Below, in pieces: positions 8,025 through 16,814 of a stretch of 64,000 nucleotides of DNA. Under the pieces are notes generated by a model. That model was not told where the DNA came from. It ran no database searches and saw nothing but the letters and a program-made list of their open reading frames with translations. Each line of letters starts with the position of its first letter. Within the stretch, counting starts at the first letter, position 1. Origin of the DNA: Methanoregula sp. (lineage in GTDB: Archaea; Halobacteriota; Methanomicrobia; Methanomicrobiales; Methanospirillaceae); assembly GCA_026625165.1 (NCBI GenBank), contig CP112999.1:1116001-1180000 (forward strand). The letters are read 5' to 3'. A program made the position numbers and the translations under genes.

Positions 8025-9356
8025 TTATTTCCACTCCTCAAGCAGGTATTGACCTATATCTGCCGCATCCCTTGGCCCGACCAGCACTTTCCACCCTGTC
8101 ATCTCCTCAATCCTGCCGGAAAGCGGTGCTGCATACCCGGGAATAATTAACTTTTTGTGGGAAACTTCGTTTTCCACCCCGAATTTAATTAACGAGTCAT
8201 GAATAAGGGTTTCGCTTAGTTTGCCTGCGGCAACAGATGTCAGAACCGATAATCCCTCTGTATCGACTATCAGCATAAAGCAGGGAATTCGGGTTGATTC
8301 AAGGTAACCCTGCAGGGTAAAAAAGGTCAGCGAAAAGTTCACCGTCATAAGCACAGGCGCATCTTTTCCGGGATTGCCTACACGGTATAATCCGGGGTTC
8401 ATCTGTATCGGTTTCTGGGGATCGGTATAGATATTCTGGCGCAGTGTAAGTGCCGCCAGTGTCGAAGCCGCCGACAAAGGCAGGGTGACAATGACGGATG
8501 CATATTTTACAATTCCAAGGGCAATTGCAGCATCCTGCATATCAACACATGTTGCATCGAGAAATACCGGGTAGCCAAGATCCGGTACCGCTCTCGTTAT
8601 GGAAAGCTGCCGTAAAGCTGTAGATGCAAAGATAAATTCGCCAAGGGACCGGGGGGATGGGTCCAGTACAATGTCCTGCACACCCTCTGCTGAACATGCT
8701 TGAACCAGCTGTTCTACTTGTTCGAGACCGGCGGCTTTTATTGCGAGAGGGCAGCCATGATGTTTTGCAAGGGCACACATATCTTTGAAATTCTCTTTTG
8801 TTGCTGCATGTATCATGGGTCGGTAGGTGCCGCAATGGACGAGCGCAGCAGAAAGCGCATCAACATTATCAGACATGAGCACAAGTGGAAGATCAGCAAT
8901 ACTCTCCACCGTGGTAACTGCAACTGATAACTTTTCCTTTGTCCCACTGGTATTTTCAATGGCAATGCCATTACACCGGAGCTCCGAACCGACCCGGGTA
9001 TATACCTCGTCCCTGACTTTTTTTGTCACTGCTGTGATCTCTTCCGTTGTCTGTGTATCAGTCACTTTGAAGAGAATTCCTGGCGGGTGGTAGAATGTCT
9101 TCTCGTGCCGGTAGAGCACGAACTCCTCGCCGACAGGAAACGACCGCTCCCCTATGCCAATCCTGACGAGCCGTATAGGAGGCCGCGTACTGGCGCCGAG
9201 CACAGATCTCGCATTATCATCAAGGTACGGACACAGCTCAACATCTGCTTTTCCACCTGCAAGTTTCATGGCAAAGGTAAGGCATGTGGGATCCCCGCAC
9301 TCCTTACAGTTCTTTTTTGGGAGGAGTTTGTAGATGTCAAGTGCCTTAAGTGCCAT
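8025..9356 (-). CDS. cdhE: CoFeSP large (gamma) subunit of ACS
   Basis: 443 residues from the ATG at 9356, which has a G-rich ribosome site (GGGGGACC) and lies one base after the small-subunit stop. The N-terminus carries the [4Fe-4S] motif C17-x2-C20-x4-C25-x16-C42 (CKECGDPTC...LCPY). The middle is the TIM barrel that faces the methyltransferase and small subunit; the C-terminal segment (about the last 120 residues) is the B12-binding domain. The protein carries the methyl group between tetrahydropterin and the ACS A-cluster (or methionine synthase). Length and order fit bacterial AcsC as well as archaeal CdhE. Confidence 0.92.
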   Translation of the reverse strand: MALKALDIYKLLPKKNCKECGDPTCLTFAMKLAGGKADVELCPYLDDNARSVLGASTRPPIRLVRIGIGERSFPVGEEFVLYRHEKTFYHPPGILFKVTDTQTTEEITAVTKKVRDEVYTRVGSELRCNGIAIENTSGTKEKLSVAVTTVESIADLPLVLMSDNVDALSAALVHCGTYRPMIHAATKENFKDMCALAKHHGCPLAIKAAGLEQVEQLVQACSAEGVQDIVLDPSPRSLGEFIFASTALRQLSITRAVPDLGYPVFLDATCVDMQDAAIALGIVKYASVIVTLPLSAASTLAALTLRQNIYTDPQKPIQMNPGLYRVGNPGKDAPVLMTVNFSLTFFTLQGYLESTRIPCFMLIVDTEGLSVLTSVAAGKLSETLIHDSLIKFGVENEVSHKKLIIPGYAAPLSGRIEEMTGWKVLVGPRDAADIGQYLLEEWK

Positions 9357-9357
9357 A

Positions 9358-10314
9358 TCAGGTCCCCCCCAATTGACCTGCACTGTTTTTCAAACCGGCA
9401 AATGCTTTCTTTAGCATGCCAACTGTTTTTGGATGGCGGACACAGATAATCTCCGCCCCGGCAACCGCTGCCGCAAGTCCGGTATAGAACTCCCAGGCAA
9501 TAGCCATTTCATTCTGATGTGCAGGGTCTGCCTCCCTCACTTCCTTTATAGTCAGTGAATCGATTGCTGAAGAGATCATAGGCATCGACAGGTCCAGGTC
9601 TCCTTTGAGTGCTGAGAAACGGATCCGTTCCATCGCAGAGTACGAGTATTCAAACCCGTATCCGAGGGCCCCGGTATACGGGTCAATCATGATATGGTCC
9701 CGCTTCACACCGATCTCCCGCAGCAGAATGTTGAGCTGTTTTGCGAGGTTGATATCGATGGGCGATTGTGCAATGACCGAATGGTTGTAGGCAAGAGCCG
9801 CAGCAGCAATACTCCGGTACCTTCCTGCTTCTGCAGTTCCAAGCAGCAACCTCTCTCCCTCCCCCACCTCACCACATTTCTGGAATACCTCACTATCGAT
9901 CCCCGGCTCGTTGCTCCCTTCAATGATTAGGGGGAGTCTGGTTGCAGACAATACCGCTTCGACAGTTTTTCCTACCAGAGAAATATTCGAAAAATTCTTT
10001 TGCCTTGTACTGGTAAGATAGAGGCGTACCAGATCAGAACCATATATGGATTCTGCAGTTTTTGCCCATGCGATGGTATCGTCAACAAGATCGCCACAGT
10101 ATTCCAAAATAATCTGCGGCCAGTAATGCGGGTCGTCGCATATCTCGAGAGCTACGAGCGGGGAGAAAGAGACCGGTGCATGGTCAAGGAATGGCAGGGT
10201 AGTTCCCCCGCCGATACAATAGGAAATCTTCCTTGTCCCGCCATCTGCAGGTGTGGCACCGAGGGTTACGCTGCCGATTGCACCCGTCCAGTCAAAACGG
10301 ATATCAAAGTCCAT
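9358..10314 (-). CDS. cdhD: CoFeSP small (delta) subunit of ACS
   Basis: 318 residues, the length of bacterial AcsD rather than the longer CdhD of Methanosarcina. It opens with a short beta segment (DIRFDWTGAIGSVTLGA) and continues as a TIM barrel: LPFLDHAPVSFSPLVALEICD, DLVRLYLTST, LPLIIEGSNEPGIDSEV, HSVIAQSPIDINLAKQ and IMIDPYTGALGYGFEY, the last typical of AcsD/CdhD. It pairs with the large subunit and caps the corrinoid. It sits between acsB (9 bp gap) and the large-subunit gene. Confidence 0.92.
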   Translation of the reverse strand: MDFDIRFDWTGAIGSVTLGATPADGGTRKISYCIGGGTTLPFLDHAPVSFSPLVALEICDDPHYWPQIILEYCGDLVDDTIAWAKTAESIYGSDLVRLYLTSTRQKNFSNISLVGKTVEAVLSATRLPLIIEGSNEPGIDSEVFQKCGEVGEGERLLLGTAEAGRYRSIAAAALAYNHSVIAQSPIDINLAKQLNILLREIGVKRDHIMIDPYTGALGYGFEYSYSAMERIRFSALKGDLDLSMPMISSAIDSLTIKEVREADPAHQNEMAIAWEFYTGLAAAVAGAEIICVRHPKTVGMLKKAFAGLKNSAGQLGGT

Positions 10315-10323
10315 CGGGTAACC

Positions 10324-12354
10324 TCACACCAGCTGTTTCATGGTCAGGGCCGGATGCCTGACACGCTCCAAAAAGGCGGTGAGATCTTCTATGGTGGTAG
10401 CCTTTGTCTCATCGGCGATCTTTATAAAGAGATCAGGACAGCCCTGCCCGATGAGTTTTTTTTGCAGCCGTTCCTTAAGTTCGTCTTTGAGCTGCAAAGG
10501 CATCCATACGAGGCGTCCGATACCGCCATCCCCCTGGAGGAACCTGTCCGAGAGGATAAAATTCTTGGAAATGCCCGCAAATCCCGGGGTCTGGGCTCCG
10601 CCCCCGATAGTCCCGGCAAGCGTGGAAAATGTCATTCCTGATGGTGTGACTCCTTTGAATTCCCGGTTCACGACCATAATTCCGTTTGCTTCCGGAAGCA
10701 TGAGGGCAATGCATTCAAAACACCCGCAACAGGTCATAGGGTACTCCATGACACTGTATAGTGAACAACGGTCGATTTCACCATGACTGGCCTTTTTTAC
10801 AAACCTGTTGACACCGTCAAACTCCCCGTTCCGGGCATTGAGAAGTACACCTTTTTCGACCGGCTGGTTTGCACCGGCCGGAGAGATTTCGTACGCAATC
10901 TTCCCGTCAAGCCAGCTGATAGCCCCGCAGAGAGCCGGTCGTTCAGGGGTGATCACGCACACGTGGTTTGGGGCAAAGGTCTGGCAGAGCGTACAGGAAT
11001 AATATGTATCTACGTCCTCATCGCGCATTCCCCGAATCCTGGCATCGCGTTCTTCATAAACAGTGTCTGCTTCCTTTTTTGCTGCAAGCACTTTATTCTC
11101 ATCGGTGATCAGTGTGACTGCAACGGCATCGAGCAGCTGGGGGAAGTCCATCCGGAACTTGCCTGCAAGAAGTTTACCGAGATGCATGATCTTCACTCCC
11201 TTTGCAACTGCCTCTTTTGATATCCTCACCCAGATAAGATCGCGCTGGGCGACATGCCATGATCCCTCACCATAATTGACAAAGTTATGGATCCGTCGCT
11301 CGAGCACCGGTTCATACTCTTTTTTCATGGATTTACCGGAGACTTCAATGATAATGCCAAGCGGGTTTGCAGATCCTTCCTTCATCTCTTCAATCTCTGG
11401 ACCAAGAACGGTAACCTGCCCATCTTGTATATCCCCGGGATTCCGCATTTTTAAGAGTTCAAATGCCGGAGACCTGCCACCGCCAAATTCCACATACATC
11501 TCCTCTTTTCTTATGCTCTTGCCTTCAAATGCGGGAGAACATCCCATAGGGATCGGGATTGCAGTCACCGTCACCCTGATGCCTTTTGCATCCATACCTC
11601 GCTGGACGGCAAGTTCCGGTTGTGCGTCAACCCATCCTTCTAGGGTATATCCTCCAAGTGATATGATAGGAAAACCGAGCACCCTCATTGCGTCAACAAG
11701 TGCAACATCTTCATCTGAGAGACCGGGGAAAACGATCACAATCGCCTTTGCACGCTCGGCAGCATATTTCAGGAGCCGCGCAGTATCCCCGGGCGTGACA
11801 CCGCCAAACATCAAAGCAACCCGCGACACAATATCAACAAAGTGCACTCCGTGCAGATTAGTAGACCCAAGCGGGATGAGCCGGTATTCAAGCCCGAGCT
11901 TCACTCCCGCGATGAGGAGTTCAGGAACGACTCCTCCGGCAAGGAATGTGAGCATATATTTTTCCTGCAATTCCCTGCAGATGCCAGAAGCGGTGCCTGC
12001 ATTCACCGGCTTTCCGATTAAGAGAGCAAGTCCGAGTATACTACCGTCCACAAGCGAATAGCCAAGTTTGCGCAGCACGGTGTCGCCTATGAAACCGGTA
12101 TAGGGGGATGGTTCTTTCCCTTCACGCCCGGTTTTTTCTGAGAGGAGACATTCAGCGGCAATGATTGGGTTGTATGAAGTCCGTACGTATGCATCAAGTG
12201 CGGATGCGCGGTCCCTCACGTCAATTCCTGTGAGTGCAAACGAAACCGGCAGGTGGTATGCGGTCTCATCGGACACTTGGAGAACCGATATCGACTGCAT
12301 CTGTTTTCTTAATAATTCCTTACCATTCGCTACTGTGTTTTTTACTTCGGTCAT
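10324..12354 (-). CDS. acsB: Acetyl-CoA synthase, full-length (bacterial AcsB-like) form
   Basis: 676 residues from the ATG at 12354 (GAGGGTGAG upstream). It joins CO, methyl from CoFeSP and CoA into acetyl-CoA. A-cluster ligands are clear: C454, C457, C466 and C476 match the 3-9-10 spacing of the bacterial enzyme, and the distal nickel site is C543-G-C545 (CCGCFEC). The first 250 residues match the N-terminal domain that docks on CO dehydrogenase in bacterial AcsB (YHLPVSFALTGIDV, FAGVVPELL-like region), a domain absent from typical archaeal CdhC of about 460 residues. It is the first gene of the operon. No cdhA/acsA is in the window. Confidence 0.95.
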   Translation of the reverse strand: MTEVKNTVANGKELLRKQMQSISVLQVSDETAYHLPVSFALTGIDVRDRASALDAYVRTSYNPIIAAECLLSEKTGREGKEPSPYTGFIGDTVLRKLGYSLVDGSILGLALLIGKPVNAGTASGICRELQEKYMLTFLAGGVVPELLIAGVKLGLEYRLIPLGSTNLHGVHFVDIVSRVALMFGGVTPGDTARLLKYAAERAKAIVIVFPGLSDEDVALVDAMRVLGFPIISLGGYTLEGWVDAQPELAVQRGMDAKGIRVTVTAIPIPMGCSPAFEGKSIRKEEMYVEFGGGRSPAFELLKMRNPGDIQDGQVTVLGPEIEEMKEGSANPLGIIIEVSGKSMKKEYEPVLERRIHNFVNYGEGSWHVAQRDLIWVRISKEAVAKGVKIMHLGKLLAGKFRMDFPQLLDAVAVTLITDENKVLAAKKEADTVYEERDARIRGMRDEDVDTYYSCTLCQTFAPNHVCVITPERPALCGAISWLDGKIAYEISPAGANQPVEKGVLLNARNGEFDGVNRFVKKASHGEIDRCSLYSVMEYPMTCCGCFECIALMLPEANGIMVVNREFKGVTPSGMTFSTLAGTIGGGAQTPGFAGISKNFILSDRFLQGDGGIGRLVWMPLQLKDELKERLQKKLIGQGCPDLFIKIADETKATTIEDLTAFLERVRHPALTMKQLV

Positions 12355-12513
12355 TATCACTCACCCTCTGATCTCATCGTTGCCCTGTGCATCACATATA
12401 GTTTCGGTACGGGACCCATCCGGCTTTATGCAAGAGAAATATCTTTGGAATTGGAAAAGAACAAAAATATTTATCCTGTTTAAATGATATTCTTTATAAC
12501 GAGAGGCTGAACA

Positions 12514-13416
12514 ATGAGAATATTTGAGAATAAAACCTGTTTTCTCGCAATCGTCCTGCTCTGTGCTGTGATATGTATTGCTCTTCCTGTGACGGCAGCA
12601 GATGGAATTTTGACTATCACGCTTCGTGGATCAGGCGGATATAACCTGGGAGATACCATTATTTTTGACGGGATTAACACGGCTGGAAACACCACTTTGA
12701 TTAAAATCACCGGACCCGGGTTACCCTCCGAAGGCGTCCCACCATATGATCTTTCGGGCACATCTGGAACAGGTAATATCGTGAGCGTAACTCCTGGAGG
12801 CAAATGGACATTCCGTTGGGACTCCCCGAAAAACTCCATGAAATTACAATCCGCAAAATACACCATTATTGCATCTGACAATGCATTCCCGGAAAAGACT
12901 TCTTCAACAAGCATATTCCTTAAAAAACCAGAATTTTTTATTATGGTGAAGCCGTCTTCTGCCCGTGCCGGGGATTATGTAGAGATCACAGGAATTGCGG
13001 AAAGCGGTGTCGATTATATCAAATTTAATGTGTCTGATGATGCATCCGGTAAAGTGGTTCACACATATCTGGCGCCAGTAAGCGGTACCGGTTCCTTCCA
13101 GTATGGATTCCATGTGGACATGAACCCCGGACAGTACAACATTGTTGGTACGAACCCCTCCATGGGAAATAACCTTGCTGCGGTCCTCACCGTAATTGAA
13201 CCGCAGGCAACCGGAAATCCCGCTGACTCGAACGTCACCGTGCAGCCCACAAGTCTGACTACCCTGGTTCAAACCCAAGCAGATGAGACCACTACGGTCA
13301 CTACAAACATGGAGGGCACACTATCCAAGACCGGTATCGCACCAGTTACAATCATTCTCGCTCTCTGTGTCTTTGGTGCGGTTATGATCCTACGATCAGA
13401 TATCAGAAAGAATTGA
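12514..13416 (+). CDS. Secreted, C-terminally anchored surface protein (DUF3821-like)
   Basis: 300 residues. A signal peptide (LAIVLLCAVICIALPVTAADG) precedes two beta-rich domains of the kind found in methanogen surface proteins (LGDTIIFDGINTAGN; ARAGDYVEITGIAESG), then a Thr-rich linker (about residues 240-270) and a C-terminal membrane helix (VTIILALCVFGAVMIL) with basic tail. This is the layout of archaeal cell-surface proteins anchored by their C-terminus. A promoter-like AAAAATATTTAT lies at 12464-12475. The gene is divergent from acsB. The protein at 22181-23026 has the same architecture and related repeats. Function unknown. Confidence 0.75.
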   Translation: MRIFENKTCFLAIVLLCAVICIALPVTAADGILTITLRGSGGYNLGDTIIFDGINTAGNTTLIKITGPGLPSEGVPPYDLSGTSGTGNIVSVTPGGKWTFRWDSPKNSMKLQSAKYTIIASDNAFPEKTSSTSIFLKKPEFFIMVKPSSARAGDYVEITGIAESGVDYIKFNVSDDASGKVVHTYLAPVSGTGSFQYGFHVDMNPGQYNIVGTNPSMGNNLAAVLTVIEPQATGNPADSNVTVQPTSLTTLVQTQADETTTVTTNMEGTLSKTGIAPVTIILALCVFGAVMILRSDIRKN

Positions 13417-13513
13417 TCACGGTCGATTCTCTCCTTTTTTACATCTTTCATTCCAAAGTATTCAACATAAGATATATCGGAATTCTGGAACATATGATAT
13501 ACCGGCACCTGAT

Positions 13514-15040
13514 ATGAAAAAATTGAAAAAAATTTCATTTATTGCTCGTATGCCTGACATACCAGGTGCTCTGCACCGGGCAGCAGCAATATGTCGGAAA
13601 TATGGTTCAAACATCAACCGTCTCCAGTATGACAGGAGGATCGATCCTGCTACTGTTTTTTTTGAAGTAACTACCGATACAGGATCTTTTAAAAAAATTA
13701 CTGAAGAACTTGGGCGAATCGGGTATCTCCAGACGTCGATAAAACCGGTCAGTTTTTTAAAATTTTACGCATATCTCCCACATCGTTCCGGATCACTTGA
13801 CGAATTTCTTGGATATACCACAAACGCGGGTGCCAATATTGCCCTTATTGATTTTGATGATACCGGGCGTCATCCTGAACGGTTAACGGTAAGCCTGAAT
13901 GTCGAACAGAGTGATGAAGTAGACCAGCTTATGGATAATCTGAAATCCCGCTATCGTCTTGAGATCCTTGATTATGACAATAGCGGCAGGCAGCTGGATG
14001 ATACAATTTTTTATGTAAAATTTGCTCAGAATATCCGCAACCTTATCGGTGAGGCAGAGGACTCATTCCTGCTCTCATTCCTTGCTGATACCAATCATAT
14101 CGCGCAGGAACTGACAGGCAGAGGCAATGATCCAAAGAAAGTGTTTGGGAGTGTTCTTGCAACCGGACAGACCCTGCATGCAACTACAGGTGTCTGTTTC
14201 TATGCGGATGTGCAGCAATTTTGCATTACCCCTGATGTTAACCTCTTGTGCTTCCAGATGCCGTGCGGCGGTAATATTTTTGTTTTTTCAGCGGCAGACG
14301 AACTCGTCATGGTGGATACCGGCTACGGGATTTACTATCCTGATGTAACCCGCATGTTTACTTATTATGGTCTGAATGATGGGCGACCCCTCTCGCGGAT
14401 AATAGTTACCCACGCTGATGCAGACCACTGTGGCGCCAGCGGTTATTTCAAAGTCCCGGTGTATCTCCACTCTGCAACAATTGAGATTATCCGACAGAAC
14501 AACCGCGCTTACGGTTCGCGCAGCGAGAGGTCTATCCTCGAGGCATTTTACACCAACATGATCAACGTGTTCTCGAAGTTTACGTCACCTGTCAATATCC
14601 ATCCTTTTCATCTGCCAGAAAAATCCGTTCGGGGGATATTTCCCATTCTTGAAACCCTGCGAATCGGGGATCTCGATCTTGAGGTTCTTGAAAGTCCTGG
14701 TGGACATCTCTGCGGGCAAATCTACCTATATTCAAAAGAGCAGGGTTTGCTGCTTGCTGCTGACTCCATCATCAACTTTGCCAGCCTGACACCTGAGCGT
14801 TCTGCATATAACGCGCTTGCAAATTTTCTTGTCACATCAGTGAATGTGGACAGTGAACTTGCACGAACGGAGCGCAAAGAGCTCTTTGACCTTATCTCCG
14901 CAACCGATGCCGCGCTCAGGCCACAGAAAAAGCGCTGCATTGTCTGCGGTGGGCACGGTGCTGTCTCTGTTTATAATGAGGGAAAGATGGTGACTTACGG
15001 CGAGGTGGAACACTACGGGGCGGTTGTGCCGGAAACCTAA
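13514..15040 (+). CDS. ACT-domain/metallo-beta-lactamase fusion protein
   Basis: 508 residues. The first 160 or so contain two ACT-like modules (FIARMPDIPGALHRAAAIC; FYAYLPHRSGSLDEFLGY), which usually bind amino acids. From about residue 240 there is a metallo-beta-lactamase domain with the full THADADHCG motif, a later ESPGGHLCGQIYL histidine, LLAADSIINF aspartate and CGGHGAVS histidine. The chemistry is therefore probably hydrolytic and controlled by an amino-acid-type ligand; substrate unknown. It is transcribed alone. Confidence 0.75.
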   Translation: MKKLKKISFIARMPDIPGALHRAAAICRKYGSNINRLQYDRRIDPATVFFEVTTDTGSFKKITEELGRIGYLQTSIKPVSFLKFYAYLPHRSGSLDEFLGYTTNAGANIALIDFDDTGRHPERLTVSLNVEQSDEVDQLMDNLKSRYRLEILDYDNSGRQLDDTIFYVKFAQNIRNLIGEAEDSFLLSFLADTNHIAQELTGRGNDPKKVFGSVLATGQTLHATTGVCFYADVQQFCITPDVNLLCFQMPCGGNIFVFSAADELVMVDTGYGIYYPDVTRMFTYYGLNDGRPLSRIIVTHADADHCGASGYFKVPVYLHSATIEIIRQNNRAYGSRSERSILEAFYTNMINVFSKFTSPVNIHPFHLPEKSVRGIFPILETLRIGDLDLEVLESPGGHLCGQIYLYSKEQGLLLAADSIINFASLTPERSAYNALANFLVTSVNVDSELARTERKELFDLISATDAALRPQKKRCIVCGGHGAVSVYNEGKMVTYGEVEHYGAVVPET

Positions 15041-15227
15041 TGCAAAGCTGTAATACATGGGGTGCCGGAACTGCGATTACAGCCGGAAAATTTTTGAGAT
15101 TGAAAATTAATACGGCCGGTTTTTTCTTCATTGTGAAAATTTTTTAACCGGTATTTTTTTACCATGCAAGCGATATCTGGCAAGCTGCCGGCACATAATT
15201 ATAGATTATGCAGATTATTCGTGAATC

Positions 15228-16109
15228 TCATACATCATAGTTCGTTACAATAATTTCCCTGGTTCCAATTCGCCGTTCGCCATTACAATTAATAAATCGT
15301 TTTGCATCAACAGTTCCAATGGTAAATCCGACAAAAAGATCCTCAATTTCTGAAACTTTTGAATTGCTTAACATCAACTGGACGCCTTTTTTTGAGAGCT
15401 TTTTGAAAACAGCTGTAAGACGTTTTTGGTCATCAAACGTAAAACCATTCGAATTGTAATCGGTAAAATTTGCGGTTTTAGATATTGGGTGGTAGGGTGG
15501 ATCGAAATATATAAAATCGCCTTTTTTTGCTGATTTAACTGCCTGTTCAAAATCAATGTTTAAAATTGTTACATTTTTTAGCATATGACTGAATTTAAAA
15601 ATAGAATGCTCAGTTGGCAGGCTCCTTTTTTCATAACGGCCGAACGGCACATTGAACTTTCCCTTACTGTTCACTCTCCAGAGCCCGTTGTATCCATGTT
15701 TGTTAAGATAAATAAAAAGTGCCGCCCTCCTTACGTTATTTCCCGGGAGCCCGGTTAGCATGTTAAATTCATTTTTCAGATTTCTGAATGCTTCTTCACT
15801 ATTTTCGAATTCTTTGTGCGACAAAGCATCAATTAATTTTTCTGGATCTTTTTTAACGACGTTATAGAGATTTATCAATTCACTGTTCAGATCGGAAATG
15901 ACGGCCTTGGAAATTTTCTTTTCGTTTTGGAGGTTGGCCAATAATGCCCCCCCACCAACAAATGGCTCGTAATAGGTGTTCCAGCTATCAGGAAGACGTT
16001 TGCCAATCTCACAAAGCAGTTGACGCTTACCACCGGCCCATTTGACAAACGGTCTTAACACAGTAAGAAAATTCCCCCCTCTTTGAATAAAATCTTCCCT
16101 ATCGATCAT
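15228..16109 (-). CDS. DNA adenine-N6 methyltransferase, Dam (D12) class
   Basis: 293 residues from the ATG at 16109 (a TTG at 16130 extends it by seven). It contains the SAM-binding motif FVKWAGGKRQLL, the FVGGGALL motif, and catalytic DPPYHPISKT, all typical of D12-class methylases of Dam or type II restriction origin. No restriction endonuclease gene flanks it, so it is an orphan methylase here. The coding sequence is visibly more AT-rich than its neighbours, suggesting horizontal acquisition. The recognition site cannot be read from the sequence; GATC is the usual target of close relatives. Confidence 0.88.
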   Translation of the reverse strand: MIDREDFIQRGGNFLTVLRPFVKWAGGKRQLLCEIGKRLPDSWNTYYEPFVGGGALLANLQNEKKISKAVISDLNSELINLYNVVKKDPEKLIDALSHKEFENSEEAFRNLKNEFNMLTGLPGNNVRRAALFIYLNKHGYNGLWRVNSKGKFNVPFGRYEKRSLPTEHSIFKFSHMLKNVTILNIDFEQAVKSAKKGDFIYFDPPYHPISKTANFTDYNSNGFTFDDQKRLTAVFKKLSKKGVQLMLSNSKVSEIEDLFVGFTIGTVDAKRFINCNGERRIGTREIIVTNYDV

Positions 16110-16201
16110 TAGTTCCAGATTCCGGGTCAATAAATGAAAGTCATCATTTTTTGCGAAATTCTCATTTACTTATGCGATGATATGCTTTCATAAGGAGGAG
16201 T

Positions 16202-16801
16202 ATGGCAGACAACAGGGTTCAGGAAATGATGTTGCTGATGGCATCGAAGATCCGCGCGATCTCAAAGACAATATCTGATGAGCGGGTGGAACAATTCCTT
16301 GCTGAACTGCTCCATGCGCAACGGATCTATGTAATAGGAGCGGGAAGGTCAGGGCTTGTGGCTAAAGCGTTTGCAATGCGGCTCATGCACCTGGGTTTAC
16401 AAGCGTTTGTTGTCGGGGAAACGATCACCCCTGCTCTGAGCAGGAATGATGTGATGGTCGTGTTCTCCGGTTCCGGTAAAACAAAGACCGTGGCAGATCT
16501 TGCGGAGACAGCCAAGGAGATCGGGGCGCATATCTGCCTAATTACTTCGAATCCCGATTCACGGATCGGAAAAATTGCCGATTGTATCGTGATCATCGAA
16601 CACCACCGTGATGAGGTGGATGATGATGCTGTTGAATTCGAGATCCGGCAGATGCTGGGCGAACATAAATCGTTTGCTCCTTTGGGGACGCTCTTTGAAA
16701 CGGTATCGGTAATATTTGCTGATGCGGTCATCTCCCGTCTCATGGAAATTACAAAGACCGATGAGAACACACTGAAGGGACGGCATACCAATATTGAGTG
16801 A
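16202..16801 (+). CDS. hxlB: 6-phospho-3-hexuloisomerase
   Basis: 199-residue SIS-domain protein with the family signature YVIGAGRSGLVAKAFAMRLMHLG and GSGKTKTVADLA; length matches archaeal PHI. It interconverts 3-hexulose-6-phosphate and fructose-6-phosphate; in archaea lacking the pentose phosphate pathway, with hexulose phosphate synthase, this makes ribulose-5-phosphate and formaldehyde. A strong ribosome site (AGGAGG) precedes the ATG. Its stop overlaps the region of the next gene's ribosome site, suggesting cotranscription with the aminotransferase. The partner synthase is not in the window. Confidence 0.9.
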   Translation: MADNRVQEMMLLMASKIRAISKTISDERVEQFLAELLHAQRIYVIGAGRSGLVAKAFAMRLMHLGLQAFVVGETITPALSRNDVMVVFSGSGKTKTVADLAETAKEIGAHICLITSNPDSRIGKIADCIVIIEHHRDEVDDDAVEFEIRQMLGEHKSFAPLGTLFETVSVIFADAVISRLMEITKTDENTLKGRHTNIE

Positions 16802-16814
16802 AAGAGGGGGAAAC

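Noticed and set aside
11276-12061. 261-codon frame on the plus strand
   Set aside because: Antisense to acsB with no domain.
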